Positions 16,958 to 24,029 of a stretch of 64,000 nucleotides of DNA are shown here, in pieces. The position numbers were made by a program, and so were the translations under genes. The stretch's first letter is position 1. Every line of letters begins with the position of its first letter. Origin of the DNA: Candidatus Blautia faecipullorum (GTDB lineage Bacteria > Bacillota > Clostridia > Lachnospirales > Lachnospiraceae); contig DXEG01000041.1 of NCBI GenBank assembly GCA_019115125.1, positions 1-64,000 of the forward strand, given 5' to 3'. A model generated the notes under the pieces. That model did not search any database. It saw only the letters and a program-made list of their open reading frames with translations, and had not been told where the DNA came from.

Positions 16958-17281
16958 TTATAACTCCTCTAATATCTCATTGGAAATATCCGCGATCTCC
17001 TGCATCTGACACGCGTCTGCGATCTTCTGGATCTTTCGTATCTGATCCCTGATCCGGATAAATTTTTCTACTAAATGAAGCTTTCCTTCATATTCCTCCA
17101 GCGTGTGATTGCATCTCCTGATCATATCATGCACGCCCTGACGGCTGATGCCAAGCTCCTCCGCCACTTCGCTCAGGGAGTAATCCTCCAGCACCACGGT
17201 CTCGTACACCTGCTGCTGGCGCTCTGTTAAAAGCTCCCCGTAAAAATCATACAACAAAGTCTGTTCTACAAATTTTTCCAT
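16958..17281 (-). CDS. ylxM: SRP-associated DNA-binding protein YlxM
   Basis: A 107-aa protein with a sigma-70 region 4-like HTH (YSLSEVAEELGISRQGVHDMIRRC). YlxM binds SRP RNA/Ffh and modulates SRP function in streptococci; it nearly always precedes ffh. ATG at 17281 follows AAGGTG. Its promoter (17300-17328) is only 20-45 bp upstream and is overlapped by the left att site of the satellite. Confidence 0.9.
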   Translation of the reverse strand: MEKFVEQTLLYDFYGELLTERQQQVYETVVLEDYSLSEVAEELGISRQGVHDMIRRCNHTLEEYEGKLHLVEKFIRIRDQIRKIQKIADACQMQEIADISNEILEEL

Positions 17282-17299
17282 CTGCCGATCACCTTGGCT

Positions 17300-17328
17300 A
17301 TCATACCCTATACGCAGACGGATGTCAA
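17300..17328 (-). promoter_or_regulatory. ylxM-ffh operon promoter overlapping att core
   Basis: Minus-strand TTGACA (17323-17328) and TATGAT (17300-17305) are exactly 17 bp apart. The last four bases toward the element (17325-17328) are shared by promoter and att core, so insertion regenerates the -35 box but replaces everything farther upstream. Confidence 0.8.
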
Positions 17329-17344
17329 GTATTTTTTCTTGACG
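17325..17344. repeat. attL of the satellite (20-bp direct repeat)
   Basis: TCAAGTATTTTTTCTTGACG occurs here and again at 27783-27802, bounding the 10.5-kb element. Within it TCAAG and CTTGA are inverted arms around an 8-bp centre, the form expected for a tyrosine-recombinase core site. Confidence 0.85.
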
Positions 17345-17454
17345 ATAGTTATTTTATCTGATTTCGTCTAATATCAACAGCCTGTAAAATCAATGGTTTT
17401 CGTAGTTTCATGGTTTCATCTGTTTTCATCTGTTTTTATCTTATATTTTCAAAA

Positions 17455-17484
17455 TTGCAACAGAATTACCACAACATTACCACA
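17455..17484. repeat. Putative integrase arm-binding sites, left end
   Basis: TTGCAACA (17455-17462) followed by two TTACCACA copies (17466-17473 and 17477-17484), 11 bp apart. TTACCACA and TTGCAACA recur at the right end (27705-27723). Repeated short motifs inside both ends, off the core, fit arm-type sites of Tn916/lambda-like integrases. Confidence 0.5.
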
Positions 17485-17489
17485 GCAAA

Positions 17490-18704
17490 TTAAGAGATTT
17501 TTATTGTGTTTATAACCTTTTCTTGTTCCTGTCGCTTTTGTTCTGTAAGATGTGTATAGGTATCCAATGTCACTGTGGCTGAAGCATGTCCGAGAATCTG
17601 GCTAACTATTTTTACATCGGCTCCGGCAGAATAGGCAAGGCTTGTATATGTATGTCGTGCCATATGAGGACAGAAGACGTTCAGTTTTTCTGAATTATTC
17701 CTTTCTGCATCCTGGTTTTGACACTTAATAATGCGCTTTATCAGTTTGCAAAAACATGGTTCATTCCAAGCTCCACCAAATGAATTTACAAATATGAATC
17801 CTTTGATTTTTCCTTTTACACGTCCTGAATCATCTACCAAAGGCAGTGAAGCAGTGTTAATAGCATTTTTCATCTTTAATTTCAGTAGTTCCGTTTTCAC
17901 AATACTATTCATTGGTATATCTCTTATAGATGTTTTGCTCTTCGGAGAAGCCACCGCCATTGTAAAACCATAGTCGGCCTTCCTATATCTGTTAATTGTT
18001 TTATTCACGCTGACTGTATTGTTTTTAAAATCAACATCATCCCATGTTAAAGCCGCCAGTTCTCCAATCCTTAAGCCCAAATTAAACAAAGTGACAAATG
18101 CCGGATAGTATTGTGAATACTGCGGGTTGTCATTTACATAGGTCATGAAAACAGATAGCTGATCCTGCTCTATCGCCTCACGCTGTTTTTTCTCTGCCTG
18201 TGGAATTTCCACATTTTTTGCTGGATTCTTTAAAATAATATCATCATCAACAGCACATTCAAACACTTTATTTAAGCAGCTTCTCAGATTTTGCATTGTT
18301 GATCTGGCTTTTCCTTTTTCCGCCATTTCATTTATAATTCGCTGTAAATCTGCCTTTGTTATTTTTGAAATTGCCATTTTACCTATTACGGTATTGCGAA
18401 TATACGTTCCATAGTACGATTTATAATTCGTGCAAGTTGTTGCTTTCCGTCCACTTTTTGCAAATGTTTCAAACCAAAAATCGAAATAAGCATCGAGCGA
18501 CATACGCGCATTTCTTGTATTCAAACGATTGCCTTTATCAATCCGGCATAAAAACTCATTCTTCTGTTCTCTTAATTCATTAAGCGTAGAAGCTGTAATG
18601 GTAAATCGTTCCCCATCTATCATCTTTTGGAACATATAACGGTTGTTTTTTGAATCGTAATACTCTCCAGTCTCTAATTTACGTCCTTTTCCCTTTCTTA
18701 CCAT
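17490..18704 (-). CDS. int: Tyrosine recombinase (integrase) of the satellite
   Basis: A 404-aa Tn916/SaPI-type integrase. An N-terminal AP2-like arm-binding domain (YYDSKNNRYMFQKMIDGERFTIT), a SAM-like core-binding domain (about 65-170) and the catalytic domain with Arg212 in LRIGELAALTWDDV, a Lys in the beta-hairpin, HMARHTY (His and Arg) and LGHASATVTLDTYTH with the nucleophilic Tyr. It recombines attP with attB. The gene reads toward attL and ends 145 bp from it. Start at 18704 opens MVRKGKGRKLETG. Confidence 0.93.
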   Translation of the reverse strand: MVRKGKGRKLETGEYYDSKNNRYMFQKMIDGERFTITASTLNELREQKNEFLCRIDKGNRLNTRNARMSLDAYFDFWFETFAKSGRKATTCTNYKSYYGTYIRNTVIGKMAISKITKADLQRIINEMAEKGKARSTMQNLRSCLNKVFECAVDDDIILKNPAKNVEIPQAEKKQREAIEQDQLSVFMTYVNDNPQYSQYYPAFVTLFNLGLRIGELAALTWDDVDFKNNTVSVNKTINRYRKADYGFTMAVASPKSKTSIRDIPMNSIVKTELLKLKMKNAINTASLPLVDDSGRVKGKIKGFIFVNSFGGAWNEPCFCKLIKRIIKCQNQDAERNNSEKLNVFCPHMARHTYTSLAYSAGADVKIVSQILGHASATVTLDTYTHLTEQKRQEQEKVINTIKIS

Positions 18705-18812
18705 GCCTTCAACCTCCTATCTGGCCTATATACCACTTTTAATTCCCATATGGAACGGAGCCGGGCGGCAGGCTTAAACCACTTTAAACGCACCCGCTCC
18801 CCGGCAACAATG

Positions 18813-19115
18813 TTATTTTTTTACACTCCGTTCCCGGATGACTATATCAGAAATACAGGATTGAATTTTATCTATGTAATCACGCATAATTCCAGCAAAT
18901 GAATCCATGCGTTTCATGCTTTCGTGTAGATGGCGAACATCTGCTTCCGTTACTGGCGGCTTTACATCAATCAATTCCATTATTTCATCTACAACAAACA
19001 TTGCCTTGGCACAATCACAATCAAGACAATCAATTTCCGTGATTACATTCATCAACCTTTCCTGTGTTTCTTTTATAACCTCTGTTGCTAAAGTTTCTTT
19101 CTCCATTTCTATCAA
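18813..19115 (-). CDS. Hypothetical helical satellite protein
   Basis: A 100-aa, mostly helical protein (MIEMEKETLATEVIKETQERL...) with CLDCDC near residue 34 and a long C-terminal amphipathic helix. It is read in the integrase transcript, between int and the small genes downstream of the ImmA-like protease. AAAGGA lies before the start. No motif is recognised. Confidence 0.5.
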   Translation of the reverse strand: MIEMEKETLATEVIKETQERLMNVITEIDCLDCDCAKAMFVVDEIMELIDVKPPVTEADVRHLHESMKRMDSFAGIMRDYIDKIQSCISDIVIRERSVKK

Positions 19116-19185
19116 ATCCTTTCTTGAAATTCATCCAGATAAGCCTTATAATCAAGACATATCCGGCTTTTCTATCTTTGTCGGG

Positions 19186-19320
19186 TTATTCTGCCTTTGA
19201 GGAAGTTGCCGCTTCTTCAAGGGCTTTTTTCAGCTTTTCCAATTCCTTCACGGCATTATCATAGGTTTCAATCATTTTGCAGTATTGCCACTCTGGAATC
19301 ATAATCATTTTTTCAGCCAT
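19186..19320 (-). CDS. 44-aa coiled-coil satellite protein
   Basis: ATG at 19320, preceded by GGAGGG, opens a 44-codon frame beginning MAEKMIMIPEWQYCKMIETY and ending in a Lys/Glu coiled-coil helix (KELEKLKKALEEA). Its start overlaps the end of the 64-aa gene. Small coiled-coil proteins of this kind are common in Clostridial mobile elements; function unknown. Confidence 0.5.
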   Translation of the reverse strand: MAEKMIMIPEWQYCKMIETYDNAVKELEKLKKALEEAATSSKAE

Positions 19321-19507
19321 GCTTGCGCCCTCCATCAATATATTTCTGGTATGTTTCCATAACCGAATCAGAAACGCCGCTTTTATACAGCTTGCGTATA
19401 TCAGTTATTTCCTCGTCTTTCAGCAGTTTCAACCATGCTATCAAATCTTTGCTACTATTGGCAAAATTGCAACAGCGGCCGCCTGCGTATTCAATGCGGT
19501 ATCTCAT
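19313..19507 (-). CDS. 64-aa hypothetical satellite protein
   Basis: The start at 19507 overlaps the ImmA-like stop (ATGA) and is preferred to a longer frame from 19528. The protein has an N-terminal strand MRYRIEYAGGRCCNFANSS and a helix LIAWLKLLKDEEITDIRKLY. Overlapped at its end by the 44-aa gene, so all three are coupled. Not recognised. Confidence 0.5.
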   Translation of the reverse strand: MRYRIEYAGGRCCNFANSSKDLIAWLKLLKDEEITDIRKLYKSGVSDSVMETYQKYIDGGRKHG

Positions 19508-19821
19508 GCGCTCACTCCTTTTCCGCATATTGTAGCATCAACAATATTTAAAATAATTTTTGCAAATTTATCTGCTTGCGCCTCATAAATATCAAATAAT
19601 GGGCTTTCCCGCAAAATCCCCTTATTGTAATGTAGAAAATAATGGGCTAACTCATGCGCCAAATTGTAATTGATATTATCTATACCCATTCCGCAACGAA
19701 TAGCAATTTTGTTGCCCAAAATTCGTCCATCACTTGCTTCTAACGGCGTAAAAAGAACTTTTATATCGTTCTGATATGCAATCCTTATTAGTGCAGAAAA
19801 AACTTCTCCTTTATCAGTCAT
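19504..19821 (-). CDS. ImmA/IrrE-family metallopeptidase
   Basis: A 105-aa protein with the zinc-protease motif HELAH at residues 56-60 and a downstream EAQADKFAK that supplies the third ligand. ImmA of ICEBs1 cleaves the element repressor and triggers induction; IrrE-type domains act similarly elsewhere. Here it lies in the integrase operon, divergent from the HTH repressor at 20463, so it is a candidate antirepressor of that protein. The domain is shorter than ImmA. Start at 19821 overlaps the upstream gene by one base. Confidence 0.8.
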   Translation of the reverse strand: MTDKGEVFSALIRIAYQNDIKVLFTPLEASDGRILGNKIAIRCGMGIDNINYNLAHELAHYFLHYNKGILRESPLFDIYEAQADKFAKIILNIVDATICGKGVSA

Positions 19822-20150
19822 TAAACTGCGCTCACCTCCTGCACCTGTGACCGTCCAAAGAACCGGGCTTTATAAATCTTACCGTCTCCCCTACTGCCCC
19901 ATATCAATTCAGCGCCAAATAAAGCCTTGCTCCCATGCACAACTTCATAACCAAGTTTCTTCCACTCGTTCCAAGTGTTTGTTTCTTCCTCAACATCAGC
20001 CGCCGCTTTTGCGTCCTCAATGCGTTTCTGGTTAATTTCAACCGCTTTTGCAGACAGCCAAGCCCTGTGAAGTGCTTCAGAAAAAGTGATTTCAAGTTTT
20101 CTGAAAAGTTCCCATGCCTTTTTCATTATCTGGCTTAAATTGTATTTCAT
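19821..20150 (-). CDS. Hypothetical protein with ArdC-N-like C-terminus
   Basis: A 109-aa protein, first of the integrase operon. The N-terminus (MKYNLSQIMKKAWELFRKLEITFSEALHRAWLSAKA, as two helices) is a segment frequent in Clostridial mobile elements. The C-terminal WKKLGYEVVHGSKALFG followed by YKARFFGRSQV resembles the W...V.KGEKG...FN.SQ pattern of the ArdC N-terminal ssDNA-binding domain. That match is weak and by eye. A DNA-binding or antirestriction role is a hypothesis. Confidence 0.5.
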   Translation of the reverse strand: MKYNLSQIMKKAWELFRKLEITFSEALHRAWLSAKAVEINQKRIEDAKAAADVEEETNTWNEWKKLGYEVVHGSKALFGAELIWGSRGDGKIYKARFFGRSQVQEVSAV

Positions 20151-20318
20151 CTTGTGGCCTCCTTTTCTGGAACAAGCCCCGGCAGGCTTTAAACATCTAG
20201 CGGCTTCTGCGGCTTCTCAATCTCTCTTATCCTGTTTCCCGGTGTTGCGTTGTACTCTTGCTTTCCCTTTCGGTACTCCCGTCCACCTTCGCTGTTCCGT
20301 TTCCTTTATCTTGATTAC

Positions 20319-20424
20319 ATTGTACTACGAATAGCGTAAACTGTCAACTATTTTTTGAAATATTTTTTCGTTATTCGTATTTATATTTTCGGATATTGAC
20401 ATTTTACTACTAATGGCGTATTAT
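20319..20424. promoter_or_regulatory. Divergent promoters and operators of the satellite switch
   Basis: Minus strand: TTGACA (20342-20347), 17 bp, TACAAT (20319-20324) for the integrase/ImmA operon. Plus strand: TTGACA (20396-20401), 17 bp, TATTAT (20419-20424) for the HTH gene. A motif of the form TACKAATRRCG occurs in the minus-strand spacer (near 20324-20335), inverted near 20370-20380, and in the plus-strand spacer (near 20408-20419). Repressor sites inside both spacers imply that one HTH protein controls both directions. Confidence 0.7.
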
Positions 20425-20462
20425 TATAGTAGGTCAGACTATACCATAAGGAGGGGAAGAAA

Positions 20463-20675
20463 ATGCTAAAATCACGCCTAAAAGTCTTATTAGCTGAACA
20501 TGACATGACGCAATCCAGACTTTCAGAAATAACAGGTATTCGCCCCGGCACAATAACTAATATCGTTAATAACACCATTAAGCAAATGCCAGTAGAAGCG
20601 GTATGCAAAATATGCGAAACTTTAAATTGTGATATAGGGGATATATTCCATTATGTGCCAGATAAGGACGAATAA
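20463..20675 (+). CDS. Satellite HTH repressor (Stl-like position)
   Basis: A 70-aa XRE protein: DMTQSRLSEITGIRPGTITNIVNN is the HTH and PVEAVCKICETLNCDIGDIFHYVP completes the fold. AAGGAGG precedes ATG 20463. It is the only plus-strand regulatory gene of the element and faces away from the integrase operon. SaPI Stl is larger and is inactivated by helper proteins; this single-domain protein is more like YozG/small XRE repressors. The nearby ImmA-like protease is the likely inducer. Confidence 0.75.
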   Translation: MLKSRLKVLLAEHDMTQSRLSEITGIRPGTITNIVNNTIKQMPVEAVCKICETLNCDIGDIFHYVPDKDE

Positions 20676-20679
20676 GAGC

Positions 20680-20820
20680 TTGCATCCTGCTGCCAGATAT
20701 GCTATATTGATAATAGAAAAGGGAAAGCCATAGAAGCGGCCTACCCTCACATACTTTAACTTAACGCTTTATAGCGTCAGCCGTCAGCTAGTGCTAGTAG
20801 TTGGCGGCTATTTTCTTTTA
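20680..20820 (+). ncRNA. Candidate antitoxin RNA, opposite the 31-aa toxin
   Basis: Plus-strand TTGCAT (20680-20685), 17 bp, TATATT (20703-20708) with an extended -10 TG. From about 20715 a roughly 105-nt RNA would end at a hairpin AGCCGTCAGCTA/TAGTTGGCGGCT-type stem (20779-20790/20798-20809) followed by a T-rich run. The last part overlaps the 3' end of the toxin gene on the opposite strand. Promoter and leader (GGGAAA.CCATAGA..CGGC.TACCCTC, split here) are repeated in inverted orientation upstream of the toxin (20953-20984), so both transcripts start alike and converge. Confidence 0.5.
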
Positions 20821-20903
20821 CCCTTGAAAATCTCATAACAAAGACCAACAAGGGCAACAATGAATATTAACAACTGGAACAAGTCCGAATATGTAACGTT
20901 CAT
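20808..20903 (-). CDS. 31-aa hydrophobic peptide, holin-like type I toxin candidate
   Basis: ATG at 20903 has AAGGAGG seven bases upstream. The peptide is MNVTYSDLFQLLIFIVALVG followed by LCYEIFKGKRK: polar start, one membrane helix, basic tail, the plan of Hol_Tox/TxpA-like toxins. Its stop lies in the stem of the convergent RNA's terminator. Own promoter: minus-strand TTGCCG (21016-21021), 17 bp, TATACT (20993-20998). It sits between the repressor gene and the end of the satellite's main operon. Toxicity is inference from form and locus structure. Confidence 0.6.
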   Translation of the reverse strand: MNVTYSDLFQLLIFIVALVGLCYEIFKGKRK

Positions 20904-20992
20904 TGGCATCCCTCCTTCCTTTCGTCTGGAGGGTTAGCCCCTCCGAAAGACAGAGGGTAAGCCGCCCGGCTCTATGGTTTTCCCATGCCGAA

Positions 20993-21021
20993 AGTATAGC
21001 ATAGGTTTCCTTATCCGGCAA
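20993..21021 (-). promoter_or_regulatory. Promoter of the small toxin gene
   Basis: TTGCCG (21016-21021), 17-bp spacer, TATACT (20993-20998) with TG one base before the -10. The same extended -10 element precedes the convergent RNA. Confidence 0.55.
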
Positions 21022-21048
21022 TATATGATTGATTGTAACGGTAGTTTT

Positions 21049-21309
21049 TTATTTGAAATTTTCCTCTAATTCCGCCCCAGGAATAATCTTCTGCACAATC
21101 GCAGTTAGTTCCCGACCATACACACTGCTTCTTGTTCCTACAACAATTTGTGCATAATCCCCCGGCACAGCACCTTCTAAAAAGGTCTTTATCTTCGCTT
21201 TCTCTCCGCTGTAGTCAACCTCCAATGTATAAAGAAAATACGGCTTTCCCGTTCTGCTTAATCCATGATAAGCTTGTACACCAATAATTTTTAAAATCTG
21301 ACCCTCCAT
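21049..21309 (-). CDS. Hypothetical satellite protein, small beta-rich
   Basis: An 86-aa protein (MEGQILKIIGVQAYHGLSRTG...) with alternating hydrophobic strands and GKPYFLYTLEVDYSGEKAKIKTF, possibly an OB-fold. It is the last gene of the satellite's long minus-strand operon and overlaps nothing. A close neighbour of an equally small beta-rich protein (21316-21570). Pairs of small OB-like proteins occur in rolling-circle and ICE modules; function unknown. Confidence 0.5.
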   Translation of the reverse strand: MEGQILKIIGVQAYHGLSRTGKPYFLYTLEVDYSGEKAKIKTFLEGAVPGDYAQIVVGTRSSVYGRELTAIVQKIIPGAELEENFK

Positions 21310-21315
21310 ATCGTT

Positions 21316-21570
21316 TTATTCCTCCGCACTGTCATAAAAACCCATTTCTAAATAGTAACCGTTTGCATCCGGCGTTGAATCTATGTCAAATCTGACATAC
21401 TGCCCCACTTTTCCGGGAAAAGTTGAACGCACCTTATAGAGGCTTTCGTTGTAAGTTACACTTGCCACATAAAACGGATTTACGCCCCGGCCTTGAAATA
21501 ACGCCCCTAGACTTGTTGCACCACCTCCGCGCCTTTCGATACTCTCAACCTTTGCTTTCACTAAATTCAT
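21316..21570 (-). CDS. Hypothetical satellite protein
   Basis: An 84-aa protein starting MNLVKAKVESIERRGGGATS with several strands (FYVASVTYNESLYKVRSTF, GQYVRFDIDSTP) that suggest a small beta barrel. Six bases separate it from the downstream 86-aa gene. GGAG precedes the start. Not recognised; it follows a 273-aa protein that is also specific to the element. Confidence 0.5.
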   Translation of the reverse strand: MNLVKAKVESIERRGGGATSLGALFQGRGVNPFYVASVTYNESLYKVRSTFPGKVGQYVRFDIDSTPDANGYYLEMGFYDSAEE

Positions 21571-21639
21571 TTAAAAATCTCCTTTCGTTTATCCGGCTCA
21601 AATCAAAATACTGATTCAAGCCGGTATTTTATTGAACAA

Positions 21640-22461
21640 TTATTCTTCCTGCCTATCCTGCACATATTGGCGATACTTTGACAGTTTCATAACATCGGAT
21701 AGCTCCGGGCTTTCCTGCAAAATACGGTTCATTTTCTGTCCTATCTTTATATCATCTCCCCGACAATCAGAAAACATATTATCTATAATATCGGTATCAT
21801 CTGCTGTTAATCTCGTTTTGGGAGCAGGAACCTTTTCCCCGTCCCAAAGCAAAGCGGCCTTTTCAAATGATGACCCGGGTTGTAGCGGCGCACCTACTGC
21901 TGCAGCGGCGGCAATATGCGGACTTACATTATTAGGCATAAGGCTTTTTTCAACTGGATCTCCATAATAACCACCAACAATTATACTTGACGCTGAAATA
22001 CAATTTTTTAGCGCTCTTTCGTAAACATCAAGAGAAGCTCTCTCGCGCGGTAAGGAAACGCCGTTTTCCTGCGCAAGCTGCGTTACTAAACGATTTCCAA
22101 AATAGGAATTTCCAACTTTCCCCTCCAACGCTTCAACCTCTGCCATTGATAATTTCATGCCGGAAGATTTAATAAGCAAAAGCAAATTTACCGTTGATTC
22201 TGAAATAGGGCTGCAAATCCAGTTATTCAAAGATGTTTGAATGTTATCAATGTGCAAATTGACTGTTTCAGAAGCCCTAGACTTTTCAGCCGCTATTTTT
22301 TCTTTGTATTTTGAAACAAGTTCTTCATGGCTTGTTTTATAATAAGCATCGCTAAATGTGGCCCGATTGCTTGCATCCTGCTTCCTAAATTCTGTAATCA
22401 ATTTATCAACCTTATTTCTGTGAACCTCTAACGAATTTAAAATTGCTGAAAATGTATTCAT
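21640..22461 (-). CDS. Hypothetical 273-aa satellite protein
   Basis: The largest unknown protein of the element. The first 110 residues are helical and charged (NSLEVHRNKVDKLITEF, HEELVSKYKEKIAAEKSRAS), likely a coiled coil; a middle segment has ERALKNCISASSIIVGGYYGD and then Ala/Pro-rich APLQPGSSF; the C-terminus is helical again. The position after TerS and small genes is where Gram-positive PICIs keep functions that interfere with helper packaging. The scaffold-like helical content fits that, but no homology supports it. Confidence 0.5.
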   Translation of the reverse strand: MNTFSAILNSLEVHRNKVDKLITEFRKQDASNRATFSDAYYKTSHEELVSKYKEKIAAEKSRASETVNLHIDNIQTSLNNWICSPISESTVNLLLLIKSSGMKLSMAEVEALEGKVGNSYFGNRLVTQLAQENGVSLPRERASLDVYERALKNCISASSIIVGGYYGDPVEKSLMPNNVSPHIAAAAAVGAPLQPGSSFEKAALLWDGEKVPAPKTRLTADDTDIIDNMFSDCRGDDIKIGQKMNRILQESPELSDVMKLSKYRQYVQDRQEE

Positions 22462-22464
22462 AAA

Positions 22465-22743
22465 TTACCTCCATGACTTTCCGCTTAATTCTATATTTTC
22501 CTTAATTTTTCGTATTGTTTTTTCTTCCTCTGTTTCTACTTCCTCAACGGTTTTCCCTAAAATTCTTGCAAGCAATTCATTGTCAATATTGGCATTTCTA
22601 CTTGCTAACCGCTCCGCAATTTTTACCGCCGTATCATCCTCATGTGCTTCTTTCTTGCGCCTTACAAGGCCATGTTCTGTTAAAACTGTTTCTGTTTCCT
22701 TCCGTCCTCGCAACGGCAGACCGTTCAAACCATACTTAATCAT
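22465..22743 (-). CDS. Hypothetical satellite protein
   Basis: A 92-aa charged protein (MIKYGLNGLPLRGRKETETVL...) with a helical C-terminal half (ARILGKTVEEVETEEEKTIRKIKENI). It is four bases from the 273-aa gene and six from the 69-aa gene, so translated in one run. No known motif. Confidence 0.5.
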   Translation of the reverse strand: MIKYGLNGLPLRGRKETETVLTEHGLVRRKKEAHEDDTAVKIAERLASRNANIDNELLARILGKTVEEVETEEEKTIRKIKENIELSGKSWR

Positions 22744-22749
22744 TCCTTA

Positions 22750-22959
22750 TTACCTCCATTTCTGAAAACTAACAATCGCTTCATCTATCTTCTGAGAAAT
22801 GCTTTTTTTACACTTCCGCAGATATTCCATCACGCATTTCGCTTCTTCTGCATTATATTCCTCGCATTGTGCTGACAAAAAAGTCACGACATACCTAGCC
22901 GCTTCTTCTGCAGCTTTATCTACCATAAGATCATCAGTTTCCCTTCTGTTCCAAATCAT
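22750..22959 (-). CDS. Hypothetical satellite protein
   Basis: A 69-aa helical protein (MIWNRRETDDLMVDKAAEEA...) with conserved-looking CEEYNAEEAKCVMEYLRKCKK. GGAG precedes ATG 22959. Not recognised. Confidence 0.5.
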   Translation of the reverse strand: MIWNRRETDDLMVDKAAEEAARYVVTFLSAQCEEYNAEEAKCVMEYLRKCKKSISQKIDEAIVSFQKWR

Positions 22960-23030
22960 TTACAATTCTCCTTTCTTGTTCCTGAATTTGCCTGATAAAA
23001 AACCAATGTTTTCGGTTCGTCTCGCGCCAC
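22956..23030 (-). CDS. Possible 24-aa ORF
   Basis: GTG at 23030 with AAGGGAG eight bases upstream begins a 24-codon frame whose TGA overlaps the start of the 69-aa gene. The overlap suggests translational coupling. The rest of the 300-base gap up to the TerS-like gene (23,031-23,258) holds only an att-like palindrome (23159-23178) and AT-rich sequence. Confidence 0.25.
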   Translation of the reverse strand: MARDEPKTLVFYQANSGTRKENCK

Positions 23031-23158
23031 CGTAATCACTCCCTTTAGGCTTTTTTATTTTTTGGCAGATTTTTGAGAGGGGCTTTTTATTCTCGCGACT
23101 ACCAGAATACGTTACCCTCTGCCAACACGCACTCCTACAAGACCCCTCCTACCATATA

Positions 23159-23178
23159 TCAAGTTTCTATACTTGACA
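23159..23178. repeat. Internal sequence resembling the att core
   Basis: TCAAGTTTCTATACTTGACA has the same arms as the att core (TCAAGT and CTTGAC, with seven bases between) but differs in the centre. It is inside the element, in the gap downstream of TerS. It may be a secondary integrase site, an operator, or chance. Confidence 0.35.
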
Positions 23179-23258
23179 TTAAGGTCTTAAAATACCGCAT
23201 AAATACAAGATTTTTAGCGTTTAAATAAGATATTCTGTGGTAATTATGTGGAAAAACA

Positions 23259-23831
23259 TCAATCTGGGAGTTCCGCAAGTAGTTCTGATACACTTTTCTC
23301 GGCCACCTGTTCCGCTATCTGATGAATTTCTTCTTGCGACATTGGCGGCTCATCCTTCCTTGCGTTATTATTGTTCATTTCTAATCGGAATTCACTTGTA
23401 TTAAGATAGCCGTGATTATTGCTTACATCGTTTAAGTAGACTACAGGAGGGATTTTAAACCGAAAAGCTAATTGTTTTTTTGCGGCTAAAATATTCTGTT
23501 TAACATATTCTATCGCCTCTTGCCATAATGGATTACGGCGTTCATAGTTCAAAACAGTCTGTTTTGTAATTCCCAAGAAGCTATACCACCCCTCAATATC
23601 AGGAATCAACTTTTCTTCATTAACTTCATTACTATCCCTGATATACTCAAAATATTTTTTCGTATCTTCAAAAAATTCTATTAAACCATCGTCTGTATCA
23701 GGATATACTGGCGGTCTACCTAACTTTCTCTTTTCAATCTGTTCAATAGAAACATCCAATATAGCCTCCAAATCAGCAGCGCCCCCTGATTCTGTATCGA
23801 CTTTGGAATATTTTTTCGCATATGCTCCCAT
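23259..23831 (-). CDS. Terminase small subunit-like protein (TerS)
   Basis: A 190-aa protein with KLGRPPVYPDTDDGLIEFFE, then a helix-turn-helix region WYSFLGITKQTVLNYERR and PLWQEAIEYVKQNI, and LNDVSNNHGYLNTSEF. This order (GRPP..Y, HTH with LNYE, long helix, N-N-x-G-Y/W) is that of phage small terminases which recognise pac/cos sites. In PICIs an own TerS redirects the helper's packaging motor to satellite DNA. I use ATG 23831 (GGGGG upstream) over a TTG at 23879. Identification is by motif pattern only. Confidence 0.6.
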   Translation of the reverse strand: MGAYAKKYSKVDTESGGAADLEAILDVSIEQIEKRKLGRPPVYPDTDDGLIEFFEDTKKYFEYIRDSNEVNEEKLIPDIEGWYSFLGITKQTVLNYERRNPLWQEAIEYVKQNILAAKKQLAFRFKIPPVVYLNDVSNNHGYLNTSEFRLEMNNNNARKDEPPMSQEEIHQIAEQVAEKSVSELLAELPD

Positions 23832-23875
23832 TTTCCGGACCCCCTTTTCATCGCGTTTAAAAGTATCAATTTGCT

Positions 23876-24016
23876 TCAAAAAACCACCTCATCTCCATTA
23901 GATTTTTTAGTGTCAAATAAAGTAGCGGATGTTACCCCTTTGTCATTAACATCCTTTTTCTCGCTGTTCTGCCTGCCTTCCCCATAAGTTCCAGCCAAAT
24001 GCTTGTACAAACTCAT
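23876..24016 (-). CDS. Possible 46-aa ORF
   Basis: ATG at 24016 begins a 46-codon frame (MSLYKHLAGTYGEGRQNSEK...) filling most of the gap between the 77-aa gene and TerS. No good ribosome site is seen. It may be real by coupling or be chance. Confidence 0.3.
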   Translation of the reverse strand: MSLYKHLAGTYGEGRQNSEKKDVNDKGVTSATLFDTKKSNGDEVVF

Positions 24017-24029
24017 TCCAATGTTCCAA

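Noticed and set aside
17411-17440. Short tandem TTTCATCTG repeats near attL as a possible CRISPR-like array
   Set aside because: Only two or three units of about 11 bp with no spacers; more likely integrase-binding or chance sequence.
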